Below are positions 7,516 through 16,107 of a stretch of DNA of 35,918 nucleotides, piece by piece (within the stretch, counting starts at the first letter, position 1; each line of letters starts with the position of its first letter). The translations under genes and the position numbers were made by a program. The stretch covers positions 1 to 35,918 of the forward strand of contig WFZS01000071.1 in the NCBI GenBank assembly GCA_015489465.1. Reading direction: 5' to 3'. The notes under the pieces were generated by a model. That model was not told where the DNA came from. It saw nothing but the letters and a program-made list of their open reading frames with translations, and did not search any database. This stretch comes from Bacteroidales bacterium. Lineage in GTDB: Bacteria > Bacteroidota > Bacteroidia > Bacteroidales > F082.

Positions 7516-8481
7516 TCAAACCCGGGTAAAAATATCCGGGTTTTTTTCCATTAATTCTTTTACCTTTCTTACAATGGTTCCGGCAAGTTTAACATTAGAC
7601 TCGTGAGTCCAGCCCGCTATGTGGGGAGTAAGAACAACATTATCCATTTTTACAAGCTCTTTGAAATCGGAAGGCAAATCCTCTGCTTTCAAATTTTCAA
7701 ATGACAACCCTTCGTATTCAAGAACATCGAGGCAAGCACCTCTTACCTTCCCGGATTTCAGATTTTTAACCAAATCAGCTGTTTTCAGAACCCTACCCCT
7801 TGCAGTGTTAATAATAAAAATATCCTTTTTAAAAGAGTTGATAAAATTGTCATTTACCATAAATAGGGTTTCATCGGTTAACGGAACATGCATGCTTACC
7901 ACGTCACACTTTTCAAAAAGTTCTTCGAGGGTTGATTCTTTGACAAAATCATCTCCGAATCCCGTTTTATACTTATCATAAGCCAAAACTTCAGTGTCAA
8001 AACCTTTCAACTTATTAGCAAAAGAAGTACCCATATTACCGTAGCCTATTATTCCAACGGTTTTGCCTTCAAGTTCCAGGCCTCTGTTTTCCTCGCGTTT
8101 CCAAATCCCGTGACGCACTTCGTTATCAGCTCGCAAAATGTTGTTGAAAAGTGCCAACAACATTCCAAGAGCCTGCTCTCCCACGGCATTACGGTTTCCT
8201 TCCGGTGCATTTAAACATGTTATTCCTTGTTTTTCTGCATATTCAACATCAATATTTTCCATGCCGGCTCCCACTCTGCCGATAAATTTTAATTTGGAGG
8301 CTTTTTCCAAAATCTCCTTATCGAGCTTTATTTTGCTTCTTATCACAACCCCGTCGTATTCTCCGATTATCTTTTTATAATCATCGTACCCCAAGTCTTC
8401 AAAATAATCGCACTTAAAACCCAGTTTTTCCAAACCTCCGGGTAATGCAGGGTGAGTTGTATCTATAAACAAAACTTTCAT
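7516..8481 (-). CDS. D-2-hydroxyacid dehydrogenase (SerA-like, no ACT domain)
   Basis: This is an NAD-dependent 2-hydroxyacid dehydrogenase of 321 residues. The Rossmann motif is GIIGYGNMG. Catalytic residues are in the expected order: Arg in INTARGRVL, Glu in CLDVLEYEG, and His in LTPHIAGWTHES. The early GRVGAGMENID stretch resembles D-3-phosphoglycerate dehydrogenases, but no regulatory domain follows, so phosphoglycerate, glycerate or another 2-oxoacid could be the substrate. The ATG at 8481 is preferred to an in-frame TTG two codons upstream. It is the last gene of a three-gene leftward unit, 19 bases after the membrane-protein gene. Its final codons contain the terminator hairpin of the convergent phosphofructokinase gene. 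Confidence 0.88.
   Translation of the reverse strand: MKVLFIDTTHPALPGGLEKLGFKCDYFEDLGYDDYKKIIGEYDGVVIRSKIKLDKEILEKASKLKFIGRVGAGMENIDVEYAEKQGITCLNAPEGNRNAVGEQALGMLLALFNNILRADNEVRHGIWKREENRGLELEGKTVGIIGYGNMGTSFANKLKGFDTEVLAYDKYKTGFGDDFVKESTLEELFEKCDVVSMHVPLTDETLFMVNDNFINSFKKDIFIINTARGRVLKTADLVKNLKSGKVRGACLDVLEYEGLSFENLKAEDLPSDFKELVKMDNVVLTPHIAGWTHESNVKLAGTIVRKVKELMEKNPDIFTRV
7518..7547 (+). terminator. Rho-independent terminator of pfp inside the convergent gene
   Basis: The arms AAACCCGG (7518-7525) and CCGGGTTT (7536-7543) are perfect complements separated by a 10-base A-rich loop, and further T residues follow to 7547. It begins 9 bases after the pfp stop codon. The same bases encode the last residues (NPDIFTRV) of the dehydrogenase on the other strand. 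Confidence 0.85.
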
Positions 8482-8500
8482 TGACAATTTTTTTAAACTA

Positions 8501-8977
8501 TTACACTTCTATTTTCAAAAGTTTATTACCGTATTTGGAATAATGTAATTTAACTTTTCCTTTTTTCTCGGCTTCTTCAACTTCTTGTTTAGAAACCTCG
8601 AAAGTTGCATTATCCACATGAATCATAAAATTATTTTTTGACTTTTTACGTTTAAACCCCCAGGCATCAACAACGGAAATAACTTTTGACTTTTTTATCT
8701 TGCGCTCATCTTCATGTATTTCCAAAGGTTTTTCCAATATGATTTTTTTCCCTGATTTTATATCTTTCAACGAAACGCTTGCAACAATCCAAAACACGAA
8801 TAATGAGAATACAAAACCCAGTAACAATACCGAATACGGATCTATATTTACATGCCCTTTAAGTGCCAGAAAAAACACAACAGCGAAAAATGTAAATAGT
8901 AGAACGGCAAAAAATATACCCAGATAAATATCTTTTTTTAAAAGATTGATGTCTTCTTTTTCAAGAGGTTTTTCCAT
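8501..8977 (-). CDS. Small membrane protein of unknown function
   Basis: This 158-residue protein is not assigned to a named family. It has a short charged N-terminus and two hydrophobic segments (about residues 18-39 and 48-68) that form a membrane hairpin. A lysine-rich soluble domain of about 85 residues follows, containing the stretches VDAWGFKRKK and NATFEVSKQEVEEA, and ends in a basic beta-like segment. Both termini would be cytoplasmic by the positive-inside rule. It starts one base after the hydrolase gene ends and is followed 19 bases later by the dehydrogenase, so all three are probably made together. The soluble part could be a small beta-sheet domain. Confidence 0.75.
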   Translation of the reverse strand: MEKPLEKEDINLLKKDIYLGIFFAVLLFTFFAVVFFLALKGHVNIDPYSVLLLGFVFSLFVFWIVASVSLKDIKSGKKIILEKPLEIHEDERKIKKSKVISVVDAWGFKRKKSKNNFMIHVDNATFEVSKQEVEEAEKKGKVKLHYSKYGNKLLKIEV

Positions 8978-8978
8978 A

Positions 8979-9977
8979 TTAATTTTTTACAGGTTTTAAT
9001 CCCAAAATCCTTTCGGCAAACTCGAATGTTTTACTTTCCACCTTTTTATAATTTTTATTGTATATGGATGATGCTATGGGGTGACATCCGGCATCGGGAA
9101 ATGCGACCTTCATCTTTTTATCGGGAGGGGTACCGAGTTCATCATACATTTTCAACATAGCGTCAACACTAACCGTAGGATCTTTTTCATTTTCGTTTTT
9201 GTAATAATAGCCCAAAAAAACAGGTTGTTTAACCTTTTTAAATGTTTCGGGAGTCATTGTTGCCTCAACAAGTTCTATCATGGCACGAGGACCGTTAATA
9301 TGGTATCGGGATTGCCAATACTTTTGTATTTCGGGCGGGTCGTCATATTTTATAATCTTACCTTTTATCAATTTGGCAAAAGCATAACCGGCTTTAGAGG
9401 AAAGTAAATGAGCGCTTTTTTGGGCTACATCCACATTGGGAGAGTAAAGAATGAGGGCATCAATAACATCCGGATTATCGGCGGCAAGTTTCAATGATTG
9501 TGTTCCTCCCGTTGAAGTGCTCATCAAGATAACTTTATCACCCAACTGCCTTCCGAGTTCAACAGCTCTTTTTGCAGAGTTAAAATAGTTCTCGGGAGTT
9601 AAATTTTTTAAAGGTTCCTCACCGGCAAGACCGTGTTCGGCAAGTCTCGGACAAAACAGGTTCATTCCGTACCTTTTAGCAAAATCGTAATTTACAGGAT
9701 ATCCTTCCATACAGCTAGCCGAAAATCCGTGTAAATAAATCAAAACATAAGGGGTTTTCTCTTTTTTGTTTGAATCGGCCCATACAATTCTTGCCTCATT
9801 GCCCGGTTTAAGGTTTTTTGTTGTATCATTTTCCTTTTTTATCAATTGTTCAACCTCAACAGGTGTCATCGATATCGATTTGTCAATTTTACCATCAATC
9901 ATGGGTTTATAACTTTTACAACCGTAAGATAAAAATATTACGATAATTAATAATGTAAAAGGTTTTATAATGTTCAT
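8979..9977 (-). CDS. Alpha/beta hydrolase, probable lipoprotein
   Basis: The 332-residue protein begins with a hydrophobic segment ending in FLSYGC; Cys20 is a likely lipidation site, although the residues before it fit the lipobox only loosely. The mature part has an alpha/beta hydrolase core: an oxyanion-type HGFSASC, a nucleophile elbow MSTSTGG with Ser155, and a late His in DAGCHPI near residue 305. The elbow has Ser in place of the first Gly of the usual G-x-S-x-G. It is probably a cell-envelope esterase, lipase or acylglycerol hydrolase; the substrate cannot be told. It is the first gene of the unit that continues with the small membrane protein and the dehydrogenase. Confidence 0.8.
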   Translation of the reverse strand: MNIIKPFTLLIIVIFLSYGCKSYKPMIDGKIDKSISMTPVEVEQLIKKENDTTKNLKPGNEARIVWADSNKKEKTPYVLIYLHGFSASCMEGYPVNYDFAKRYGMNLFCPRLAEHGLAGEEPLKNLTPENYFNSAKRAVELGRQLGDKVILMSTSTGGTQSLKLAADNPDVIDALILYSPNVDVAQKSAHLLSSKAGYAFAKLIKGKIIKYDDPPEIQKYWQSRYHINGPRAMIELVEATMTPETFKKVKQPVFLGYYYKNENEKDPTVSVDAMLKMYDELGTPPDKKMKVAFPDAGCHPIASSIYNKNYKKVESKTFEFAERILGLKPVKN

Positions 9978-10058
9978 AGTTGTTAATTGTTTGAATGTAT
10001 TTTAAATTTATACATCGATTTATAAAAAAAGGAATATTAGCATTTGTTTTATTAATTT

Positions 10059-10066
10059 CAAAGTAA
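10059..10066 (-). promoter_or_regulatory. Possible weak -7 box for the hydrolase unit
   Basis: On the minus strand this reads TTACTTTG, one mismatch from TAnnTTTG. It would give a leader of about 75 bases before the hydrolase start at 9977. It is the best candidate in this 122-base gap, but support is weak. Confidence 0.25.
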
Positions 10067-10099
10067 TACCATTTAAAACAACTTATTTTAAAGGTTCAT

Positions 10100-10657
10100 T
10101 TATTTTTCCACAGCCTGCAAAAGTTTATTGTACCAATTTTCACCGAATTTTCTTATTAAAGGTTCTTTAAGATATTTATACAGAGGTTCGCCTTCCGACC
10201 TTCCTTTTTGTAATGCCGGAACACAAATATGCCACCTGTGATAGTTAACGGCAATCCTGTCGCCAACCTTATCCAAACGTATAGGATAAAGATGGCATGA
10301 AACGGGCTTGCGGAATTTTATTTTTTTCTCTATCCATGCTTTTTCTATAGCACAAAGAGCTATTCCTTTTTCAAAATACACAAAAGCACATTCCCTGTTA
10401 TTTACCAAAGGTGTAACATATTCCCCGTCAACATCATAATCAAAAACACCGTATTTATCAATAACCTCAATACCTTCGGAAGTCATAAAAGGTTTAATTT
10501 TCTCAAGGTTATCTTCAATTATCGAAATCTCATCTTCTTCCAAAGGGGCACCGGCATCACCTTCCACACAGCAATCGCCGTGGCATGATTTTAAGTCACA
10601 AGCAAACTTTATATCTTTTACATCATCACTTACAAGGACATTGTCAACAATAATCAT
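10100..10657 (-). CDS. DUF3109 family cysteine-rich protein
   Basis: This 185-residue cytoplasmic protein has the full-length layout of the DUF3109 family, common in Bacteroidota and related to zinc- or iron-sulfur-binding YkgJ-like proteins. The N-terminal part has closely spaced cysteines (CDLKSCHGDCC) before an acidic stretch. More cysteines follow in RECAFVYFEKG, ALCAIEKAW, PVSCHLYPIR and ICVPALQKG, giving nine in all. This pattern is the family hallmark and suggests metal binding. No signal peptide is present. It is a lone leftward gene divergent from the large secreted protein at 10778. The biochemical role of the family is not known to me. Confidence 0.9.
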   Translation of the reverse strand: MIIVDNVLVSDDVKDIKFACDLKSCHGDCCVEGDAGAPLEEDEISIIEDNLEKIKPFMTSEGIEVIDKYGVFDYDVDGEYVTPLVNNRECAFVYFEKGIALCAIEKAWIEKKIKFRKPVSCHLYPIRLDKVGDRIAVNYHRWHICVPALQKGRSEGEPLYKYLKEPLIRKFGENWYNKLLQAVEK

Positions 10658-10672
10658 AATTAATATTTTCGG

Positions 10673-10680
10673 TAAAAGTA
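10673..10680 (-). promoter_or_regulatory. Possible -7 box for the DUF3109 gene
   Basis: On the minus strand this reads TACTTTTA, which matches TAnnTTTG except for the last base. It is 15 bases upstream of the ATG at 10657, which would leave a very short leader. Confidence 0.35.
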
Positions 10681-10709
10681 ATTTTTTTACACTTTAAGAA
10701 AAAGTATAA

Positions 10710-10717
10710 TACCTTTG
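10710..10717 (+). promoter_or_regulatory. Bacteroidota -7 box for the large secreted protein
   Basis: TACCTTTG matches TAnnTTTG perfectly. Transcription would begin near 10724 and give a leader of about 54 bases before the ATG at 10778. Confidence 0.6.
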
Positions 10718-10777
10718 TAAAAGCAAATTCAAAAAATTTTAGTATATTAACAAGTAATTTTAACTACAAAAACACTC

Positions 10778-13700
10778 ATGAAAAAAATATACATATTTCT
10801 GACTTTAATTATTTTAAGTGTTACCGGCTACGGACAAACCACCCTTTCGGCGGGTGATATTGCTATTTTCGGCGTAAATACCGACAACCCCGATGATTTC
10901 GGTTTTGTTTTACTGGTTGATATAGATGCGGGTACTGAAATCAGATTTACCGACAGCGGTTGGAAATCCGATAACACATTCAGAGGTAACGAAGGTGCCG
11001 TAAAATATACTGCACCCACAGCACTTCCCGCCGGCACGGAAATAACCTATCAAGGTAATAGCTCAGATTTTACAGACGATAACGATTCATATGTTGGAAC
11101 CAACGGATTTAACTTAAGTGCATCAGGAGATCAGGTTTTTGCCTTTCAAGGTCCTTCGAACAACCCTACATTTATTTTTGCGGTACAAACCAACAGTACG
11201 GCATGGCAAACCGATGCCACTTCATCCAACAATTCTGCTCTTCCGCAAGGTTTGACGGACGGTGTAAATGCCGTTGCGGTTGGTTCCGGAAGCGGTAGCG
11301 GAGATGAATATGATAACGCCGCATATGACACAACGGGAACCACTTCAGGTTCGGCTTCCGAAATTTTAAGTGCAATATCCGATAATTCAAATTGGCTGGG
11401 GAACAACAGTACCCGTTATAACTTGGCAGATTTCGACTTTGATGTAGGTGTGGGTAATCCTTTAAATTTTACCGCCGTTCCGGCAACCACAGACCAAATA
11501 AACTTGTCATGGTCCAAGAATTCGGATAATGACAGTGTTATGATTGCATGGAGCAGTGACGGAACTTTCGGGACTCCTGTAAACGGTACCGTTTACAAAA
11601 CGGGGGATCCGATATCAGGTGGCGGAACGGTAATATATCGTAATGACGGAACATCATACAGTCATACCGGACTTACACAGGGAACGCATTATTATTACAA
11701 AGCCTGGTCGGTTAATAACTCCGGCACATATTCATCGGGGGTCGAGGCAGATACATCAACTCTTAAAGCCGAACCTTCAAACCATGTTGCCAATTTTACC
11801 GCAGGTAATTCAACAAGCACATCAATAAGTTTGTCGTGGGATGATAATGACGGTAGTGTTGCGGCTGACGGTTACCTCATAAAAATCAACAAAACAGGTA
11901 GTTTTACAACTCCCGTTGACGGCTCACCTGAAAGCGATGACACCGATGTTTCCGACGGGGCAGGTGAAGTAAACGTAAATCACGGCACTCAATCATATAC
12001 ATGGCAAAATCTGGATCCCAACACAACTTACTACTTTATTATTTACCCTTATACCAATTCGGGTAGCAATATAAATTACAAAACCGACGGCACCGTTCCT
12101 ACAACTTCGGCATCAACAGCCAATGTAAATTTAAATCTTATTATCTCGGAAGTTGCAGACCCGTCGGATAGCACTTATGCCAGGTTTGTAGAACTTTATA
12201 ACCTCGGTAGCAGTACAATAGATTTTAGTACCGATACATGGTACCTCGCACGACAGGTTAACGGTGGAACTTTTTACAGTGTACAATTATCAGGCTCAAT
12301 ACCATCGGGGAATACTTATGTGGTGGCATACAGCCAATCCAGATTTAACAACAGCTACGGTTTTAATCCCGATCAAGCAAGCGGTTATATTAACGGAAAC
12401 GGTGACGACGGTTATTTTTTATACTACGGAGGTGACCACACTACAGGCACTTTAATAGATGCTTACGGCGTAAGAGACGAAGACGGAACCGGAAAAGATT
12501 GGGAATACACCAACACTAAAGCCGTTCGATTACGTTCCGTTACATCGCCTAACACAACATGGACGGCATCCGAATGGGATATTCCTTCATCTGCAAGTAC
12601 CGGTGACATGACACCTTCAGCACACAATGAAAATGTTAACTGGCAAGGCAACACAAGTTCCGATTGGAATACAAAAGGTAACAACTGGAGTGGTGCGCAA
12701 GGATTTATTCCGGACGCTTCTTTCAATGTTACGGTTCCTCAAACATCAAACCAGCCGCATATTGACAATAGTGCAAGAAGTAACAATGTGTCTGTAAATT
12801 CAAATTCGGAGTTAATTATCGAGCCTTCGGCATCATTAACGGTTTACGGAAATATTTCGGTTGCTACATCTAAAAACAAAACCGCCGGTACCCTCAAAGT
12901 TAGCTCCGATAACACAGGCGACGCTTCATTAATTGTTAAAGGAAGTTCAACAGGTCCGGTTACTGTTCAGCGGTATGTTCAAGCCGGAGGTTGGCATTTA
13001 ATATCTCCGTCAACAACAGGCGTAACAGCACAAGATTTGTATATTGATTCAAATCATAACGCATGGTTAGTAGAGTTTGACGAAAGCGGTGACACTGCAG
13101 GCAGTTGGAGTTACATAACAGATTTATCGCAATCATTGACTGTGGGAACGGGATACTCATACTGGGTGGATGACCAGGATACTTCGTATAACATTGCAGA
13201 TTTTAAAGGTTCGTTGCAAACTCAGGATTTGACGGTAACACTTCAATATACCGATTCGGATCACGGATGGAATTTGTTGGGGAATCCTTTTTCTTCGGCT
13301 TTGGATTTTGATAAAGGCACTTGGGATCCCAATACCGTTACTTCGGGATTTATTTATGTTTGGGATGACGATTATAACGGCGGTGATTACCGCGTTTCAG
13401 GTACGGACCTTACAGATAATATTATCCCTATGGGACAAGGTTTTTTTGTGGAGGCTACAAGTTCGGGAAACTTTACCATTCCTGCCGAAGCAAGGGTGCA
13501 CAGCACACAAGATTTCTGGAAAAAATCCAAAGAAGAAAAGAACAAGCCTTACATTAAAATACAATTGGGAGGAACAGGTGTAGCCAATACCGTTTATATA
13601 GGTTTCCCCGATTTCGGTACCGACCAAAGGGATTATGCAGGAGATGCAAGGAAATTATATTCTTCGGCAACAAAACCGCAATTATACGCCGTAGAAAACG

Positions 13701-14212
13701 ATTTGGCTCTTTGTATTAATACCAAAGCACCTTTATCGGAAGAACATAACCAAGTTACGGTTCCTTTGTACCTTGACCGGGTTTCCGATGAAAATTACTC
13801 TTTAACATTTTCGGGAACGGAAAATCTTGAAAATACCGGTATAATTTTGGAGGATCTAAAAACAGGTTCCATGCAGGATATGAAAGAGAACCCCGTTTAT
13901 AATTTTACCTCCTCTCAAGGTGATAGTAAATCCCGTTTTTTGGTACACTTTTTAAGAAATGTTACGGGAATCCCCGATAATGAACCCATACCGGAAAATG
14001 TTAAAATCTATTCTTACGGCAAGGATGTTTATGTTAATTCCGTTTACGACGGTAAAGTGTTTATTTATAATATGCTGGGTGAAAATATTGCTAAAGCATC
14101 CGTTACAAATAACAAATTAAGGAAATTACATGTTGATCTTAACAACGCAATTGTTATTGTTAAAGTGATTTCCGGTAATTCCGTAACGGCAAAAACGGTT
14201 TTCTTACATTAA
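10778..14212 (+). CDS. Secreted multidomain protein with type IX sorting-like C-terminus
   Basis: The protein has 1144 residues. A signal peptide (MKKIYIFLTLIILSVTGYGQ) is followed by a beta-rich domain (about 22-220) starting LSAGDIAIFGVNTDNPDDF. Two fibronectin type III-like domains follow (about 225-325 and 337-450), each with an I-x-L-S-W core, then a lamin-tail-like domain (about 455-620) starting LIISEVADP. A beta-repeat stretch and a domain with GGWHLISPS come next. The last 70 residues (from 1075) contain KVFIYNMLGENI and end KTVFLH, the pattern of type IX secretion sorting domains. It is therefore probably exported through the outer membrane and attached to or released from the surface. 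No catalytic site is recognised; adhesion or scaffold roles are possible. It has its own promoter and stands alone. Confidence 0.85.
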   Translation: MKKIYIFLTLIILSVTGYGQTTLSAGDIAIFGVNTDNPDDFGFVLLVDIDAGTEIRFTDSGWKSDNTFRGNEGAVKYTAPTALPAGTEITYQGNSSDFTDDNDSYVGTNGFNLSASGDQVFAFQGPSNNPTFIFAVQTNSTAWQTDATSSNNSALPQGLTDGVNAVAVGSGSGSGDEYDNAAYDTTGTTSGSASEILSAISDNSNWLGNNSTRYNLADFDFDVGVGNPLNFTAVPATTDQINLSWSKNSDNDSVMIAWSSDGTFGTPVNGTVYKTGDPISGGGTVIYRNDGTSYSHTGLTQGTHYYYKAWSVNNSGTYSSGVEADTSTLKAEPSNHVANFTAGNSTSTSISLSWDDNDGSVAADGYLIKINKTGSFTTPVDGSPESDDTDVSDGAGEVNVNHGTQSYTWQNLDPNTTYYFIIYPYTNSGSNINYKTDGTVPTTSASTANVNLNLIISEVADPSDSTYARFVELYNLGSSTIDFSTDTWYLARQVNGGTFYSVQLSGSIPSGNTYVVAYSQSRFNNSYGFNPDQASGYINGNGDDGYFLYYGGDHTTGTLIDAYGVRDEDGTGKDWEYTNTKAVRLRSVTSPNTTWTASEWDIPSSASTGDMTPSAHNENVNWQGNTSSDWNTKGNNWSGAQGFIPDASFNVTVPQTSNQPHIDNSARSNNVSVNSNSELIIEPSASLTVYGNISVATSKNKTAGTLKVSSDNTGDASLIVKGSSTGPVTVQRYVQAGGWHLISPSTTGVTAQDLYIDSNHNAWLVEFDESGDTAGSWSYITDLSQSLTVGTGYSYWVDDQDTSYNIADFKGSLQTQDLTVTLQYTDSDHGWNLLGNPFSSALDFDKGTWDPNTVTSGFIYVWDDDYNGGDYRVSGTDLTDNIIPMGQGFFVEATSSGNFTIPAEARVHSTQDFWKKSKEEKNKPYIKIQLGGTGVANTVYIGFPDFGTDQRDYAGDARKLYSSATKPQLYAVENDLALCINTKAPLSEEHNQVTVPLYLDRVSDENYSLTFSGTENLENTGIILEDLKTGSMQDMKENPVYNFTSSQGDSKSRFLVHFLRNVTGIPDNEPIPENVKIYSYGKDVYVNSVYDGKVFIYNMLGENIAKASVTNNKLRKLHVDLNNAIVIVKVISGNSVTAKTVFLH

Positions 14213-14309
14213 TTCACGGTTTTTGTAACTTTTATTTACCAAAAGGAAGAAGAAGCAAAAACACAACAACCTAATTAAAGGTTAACGATTATAATTTTTT
14301 TAATAAAGT

Positions 14310-14347
14310 AGGGGAAATGTAAGCCTTATCGACTAACCATTTCCCCT
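14310..14347. repeat. 10-base inverted repeat between convergent genes
   Basis: AGGGGAAATG (14310-14319) and CATTTCCCCT (14338-14347) are perfect complements with an 18-base loop. The repeat lies between the 3' ends of the secreted-protein gene and the sulfatase operon. There is no U-tract on the proper side for either strand, so it is not a standard terminator, but it could stabilise or end both messages. Confidence 0.5.
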
Positions 14348-14357
14348 TCTTCGAATT

Positions 14358-14401
14358 TAAATCATATTTCGGTTCTATATAAAAAAAGGAACCGTGATTT
14401 A
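14358..14401 (-). terminator. Possible stem-loop downstream of the sulfatase operon
   Basis: The outer arms TAAATCA (14358-14364) and TGATTTA (14395-14401) and the inner arms CGGTTC (14370-14375) and GAACCG (14389-14394) can pair, with a 5-base bulge on one side. It lies 6 bases after the last sulfatase stop codon. It lacks a U-tract, so a terminator role is only tentative. Confidence 0.4.
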
Positions 14402-14407
14402 AGATTA

Positions 14408-16099
14408 TTAAAATTTCTTCTTCACAATATCGCTTTCCTTGTAGCCTATACGTTGTGTCATAACATAAAGGTATTTTCCCTTTGGAACTTTTATAGGTTC
14501 GTGATATACTTCCCAACCGGAATTTAAGTCGGGAGTAAAATCTTTATCACTTATTATGTAACCTATCGAAGCGCCTCTTGTGGGACATGTTAAAATGATT
14601 TTTCTTCCTTCTTTTTTTATTACCGCTTTTTTCGTTACAGGCTGAACTCCGCCAATCCACATATTCTGAACCAGTTGATTTTCGGAAATTGCTCCCAGGT
14701 CTCCCGTCTGTGCCAGAAAATCATCAAGAGCTTTACTTAATTCGGCAATTTTATCTTTATATTGAGGATCGTCTATAATGTTATGAACGTTATCAGGGTC
14801 AACCTTGCAATCATACAACTCTTCGGGAGTTTTATAAAGTCTGAACCAAAGGTTTTGCTCGGTATTTAATCTTCCCAGCTTATGCAACCTGAGAAGATCA
14901 TTCATCATATCTATATTTTTTCTGTAAGCAATATCTTTATAAAGAGGCCGTTCGGGATAATAGTTTCTTACGTAAAGGTATCTTCCGTCAAAAACAACCC
15001 TTATCCTGTCGGTAAACTCATCAAACCTGTCGGATGTCCCGAAAATGTATTTCCTTTCTTTTTTTGCTTTTTGAGGACCCATAAAGGCTTGACCTTGCAT
15101 ATAATCGGGAACCGGATATCCCGCAATAGAAAGTAATGTAGGAGCAAGATCAACAAATGAAATCAATTCTTTAACATGACCGTTTTCTATTTTTGATGGG
15201 TCCAATCCGTATTTTTTCTGATACTTTTCGGGAATTCTTACAATAAAAGGTACTTTTAGCCCCGACATGTAATGAAGACGTTTTCCGCGCGGCAACGGAC
15301 CACCGTGATCACTGAAAAAGAATATTATAGTGTTGTCGTAAAGTCCTAAATCTTTAAGTTTTTGTATTTTTTCACCTATCTGTTTATCAAGAGCTTCAAT
15401 ATTGGAATAGTTTCTTGCAACATCCCGCCTCACTATTGAATCGTCGGGATAATAAGACGGTAGAGGAACCTTATCGGGTGAAACGGTGAGAGGCAGATTC
15501 TTTCTTTTCCAAATCTGCGATTCGTGTGTAACGTTATGGTTATATACTGCAAACCAAGGCATCCCTCCGGGAGCATGAGTATAGTCGGCCTTTGTATTAT
15601 TTTCCGCCCAAGCGGTTACGGGAGCTGCAAATTGATAGTCTGTTTTTTGATTGTTGGTACAGTAATAACCGCTTATTCTCATATATTCCGAAAAGCATTT
15701 CACCTGCTCGGGGATTACCGCCGAATATTGAGGTACGGGATTTCCGTTAATGTCTTTTCCCATACCTACTTTTTTATATTTTCTTTTTCCCCACGACTGG
15801 ATATCAAGAGCCGTACGCATGTGCATGGTTCCTATGGAAGTAGGATACATACCGGTTATTATTGACGACCTGCTGGGGGCGCAAACACCTACAACGGCAT
15901 AAACATTATCAAAAACCAAACCTTCTTTAGCTAGCCGGTCAAGATTAGGAGTATGAGCCGTAGAGTCGCCATACATGGAAAGAGTCGGACTTATATCTTC
16001 ACATGTAAGCCATAAAATGTTCGGACGGTCATCTTTCTTTTGTCCAAAAGAATTAAACCAAAACAGAACTATTAAGGCTATAAAAACATACTTTTTCAT
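14408..16099 (-). CDS. Sulfatase, S1_8-like
   Basis: This is a type I sulfatase of 563 residues that removes sulfate esters from saccharides. A signal peptide (MKKYVFIALIVLFWFNSFGQ) sends it to the periplasm. The metal-binding start is NILWLTCEDISP, and the active-site Cys73 is in CAPSR, the signal for conversion to formylglycine. FFFSDHGG supplies later metal ligands. The wording around the active site (CAPSRSSIITGMYPTSIGT) resembles the S1_8 group, which includes enzymes acting on uronate-rich polysaccharides, but the substrate is not proven. It is the last of seven genes in the leftward operon, 8 bases after the previous sulfatase. The C-terminus ends in a lysine-rich tail. Confidence 0.9.
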   Translation of the reverse strand: MKKYVFIALIVLFWFNSFGQKKDDRPNILWLTCEDISPTLSMYGDSTAHTPNLDRLAKEGLVFDNVYAVVGVCAPSRSSIITGMYPTSIGTMHMRTALDIQSWGKRKYKKVGMGKDINGNPVPQYSAVIPEQVKCFSEYMRISGYYCTNNQKTDYQFAAPVTAWAENNTKADYTHAPGGMPWFAVYNHNVTHESQIWKRKNLPLTVSPDKVPLPSYYPDDSIVRRDVARNYSNIEALDKQIGEKIQKLKDLGLYDNTIIFFFSDHGGPLPRGKRLHYMSGLKVPFIVRIPEKYQKKYGLDPSKIENGHVKELISFVDLAPTLLSIAGYPVPDYMQGQAFMGPQKAKKERKYIFGTSDRFDEFTDRIRVVFDGRYLYVRNYYPERPLYKDIAYRKNIDMMNDLLRLHKLGRLNTEQNLWFRLYKTPEELYDCKVDPDNVHNIIDDPQYKDKIAELSKALDDFLAQTGDLGAISENQLVQNMWIGGVQPVTKKAVIKKEGRKIILTCPTRGASIGYIISDKDFTPDLNSGWEVYHEPIKVPKGKYLYVMTQRIGYKESDIVKKKF

Positions 16100-16107
16100 T
16101 TCCGGTA

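Noticed and set aside
14289-14516. A 75-codon minus-strand reading frame running across the end of the S1_8-like sulfatase.
   Set aside because: It overlaps the sulfatase in another frame and then runs through the stem-loop region. The sulfatase has a natural C-terminus without it, so a frameshift is not needed.
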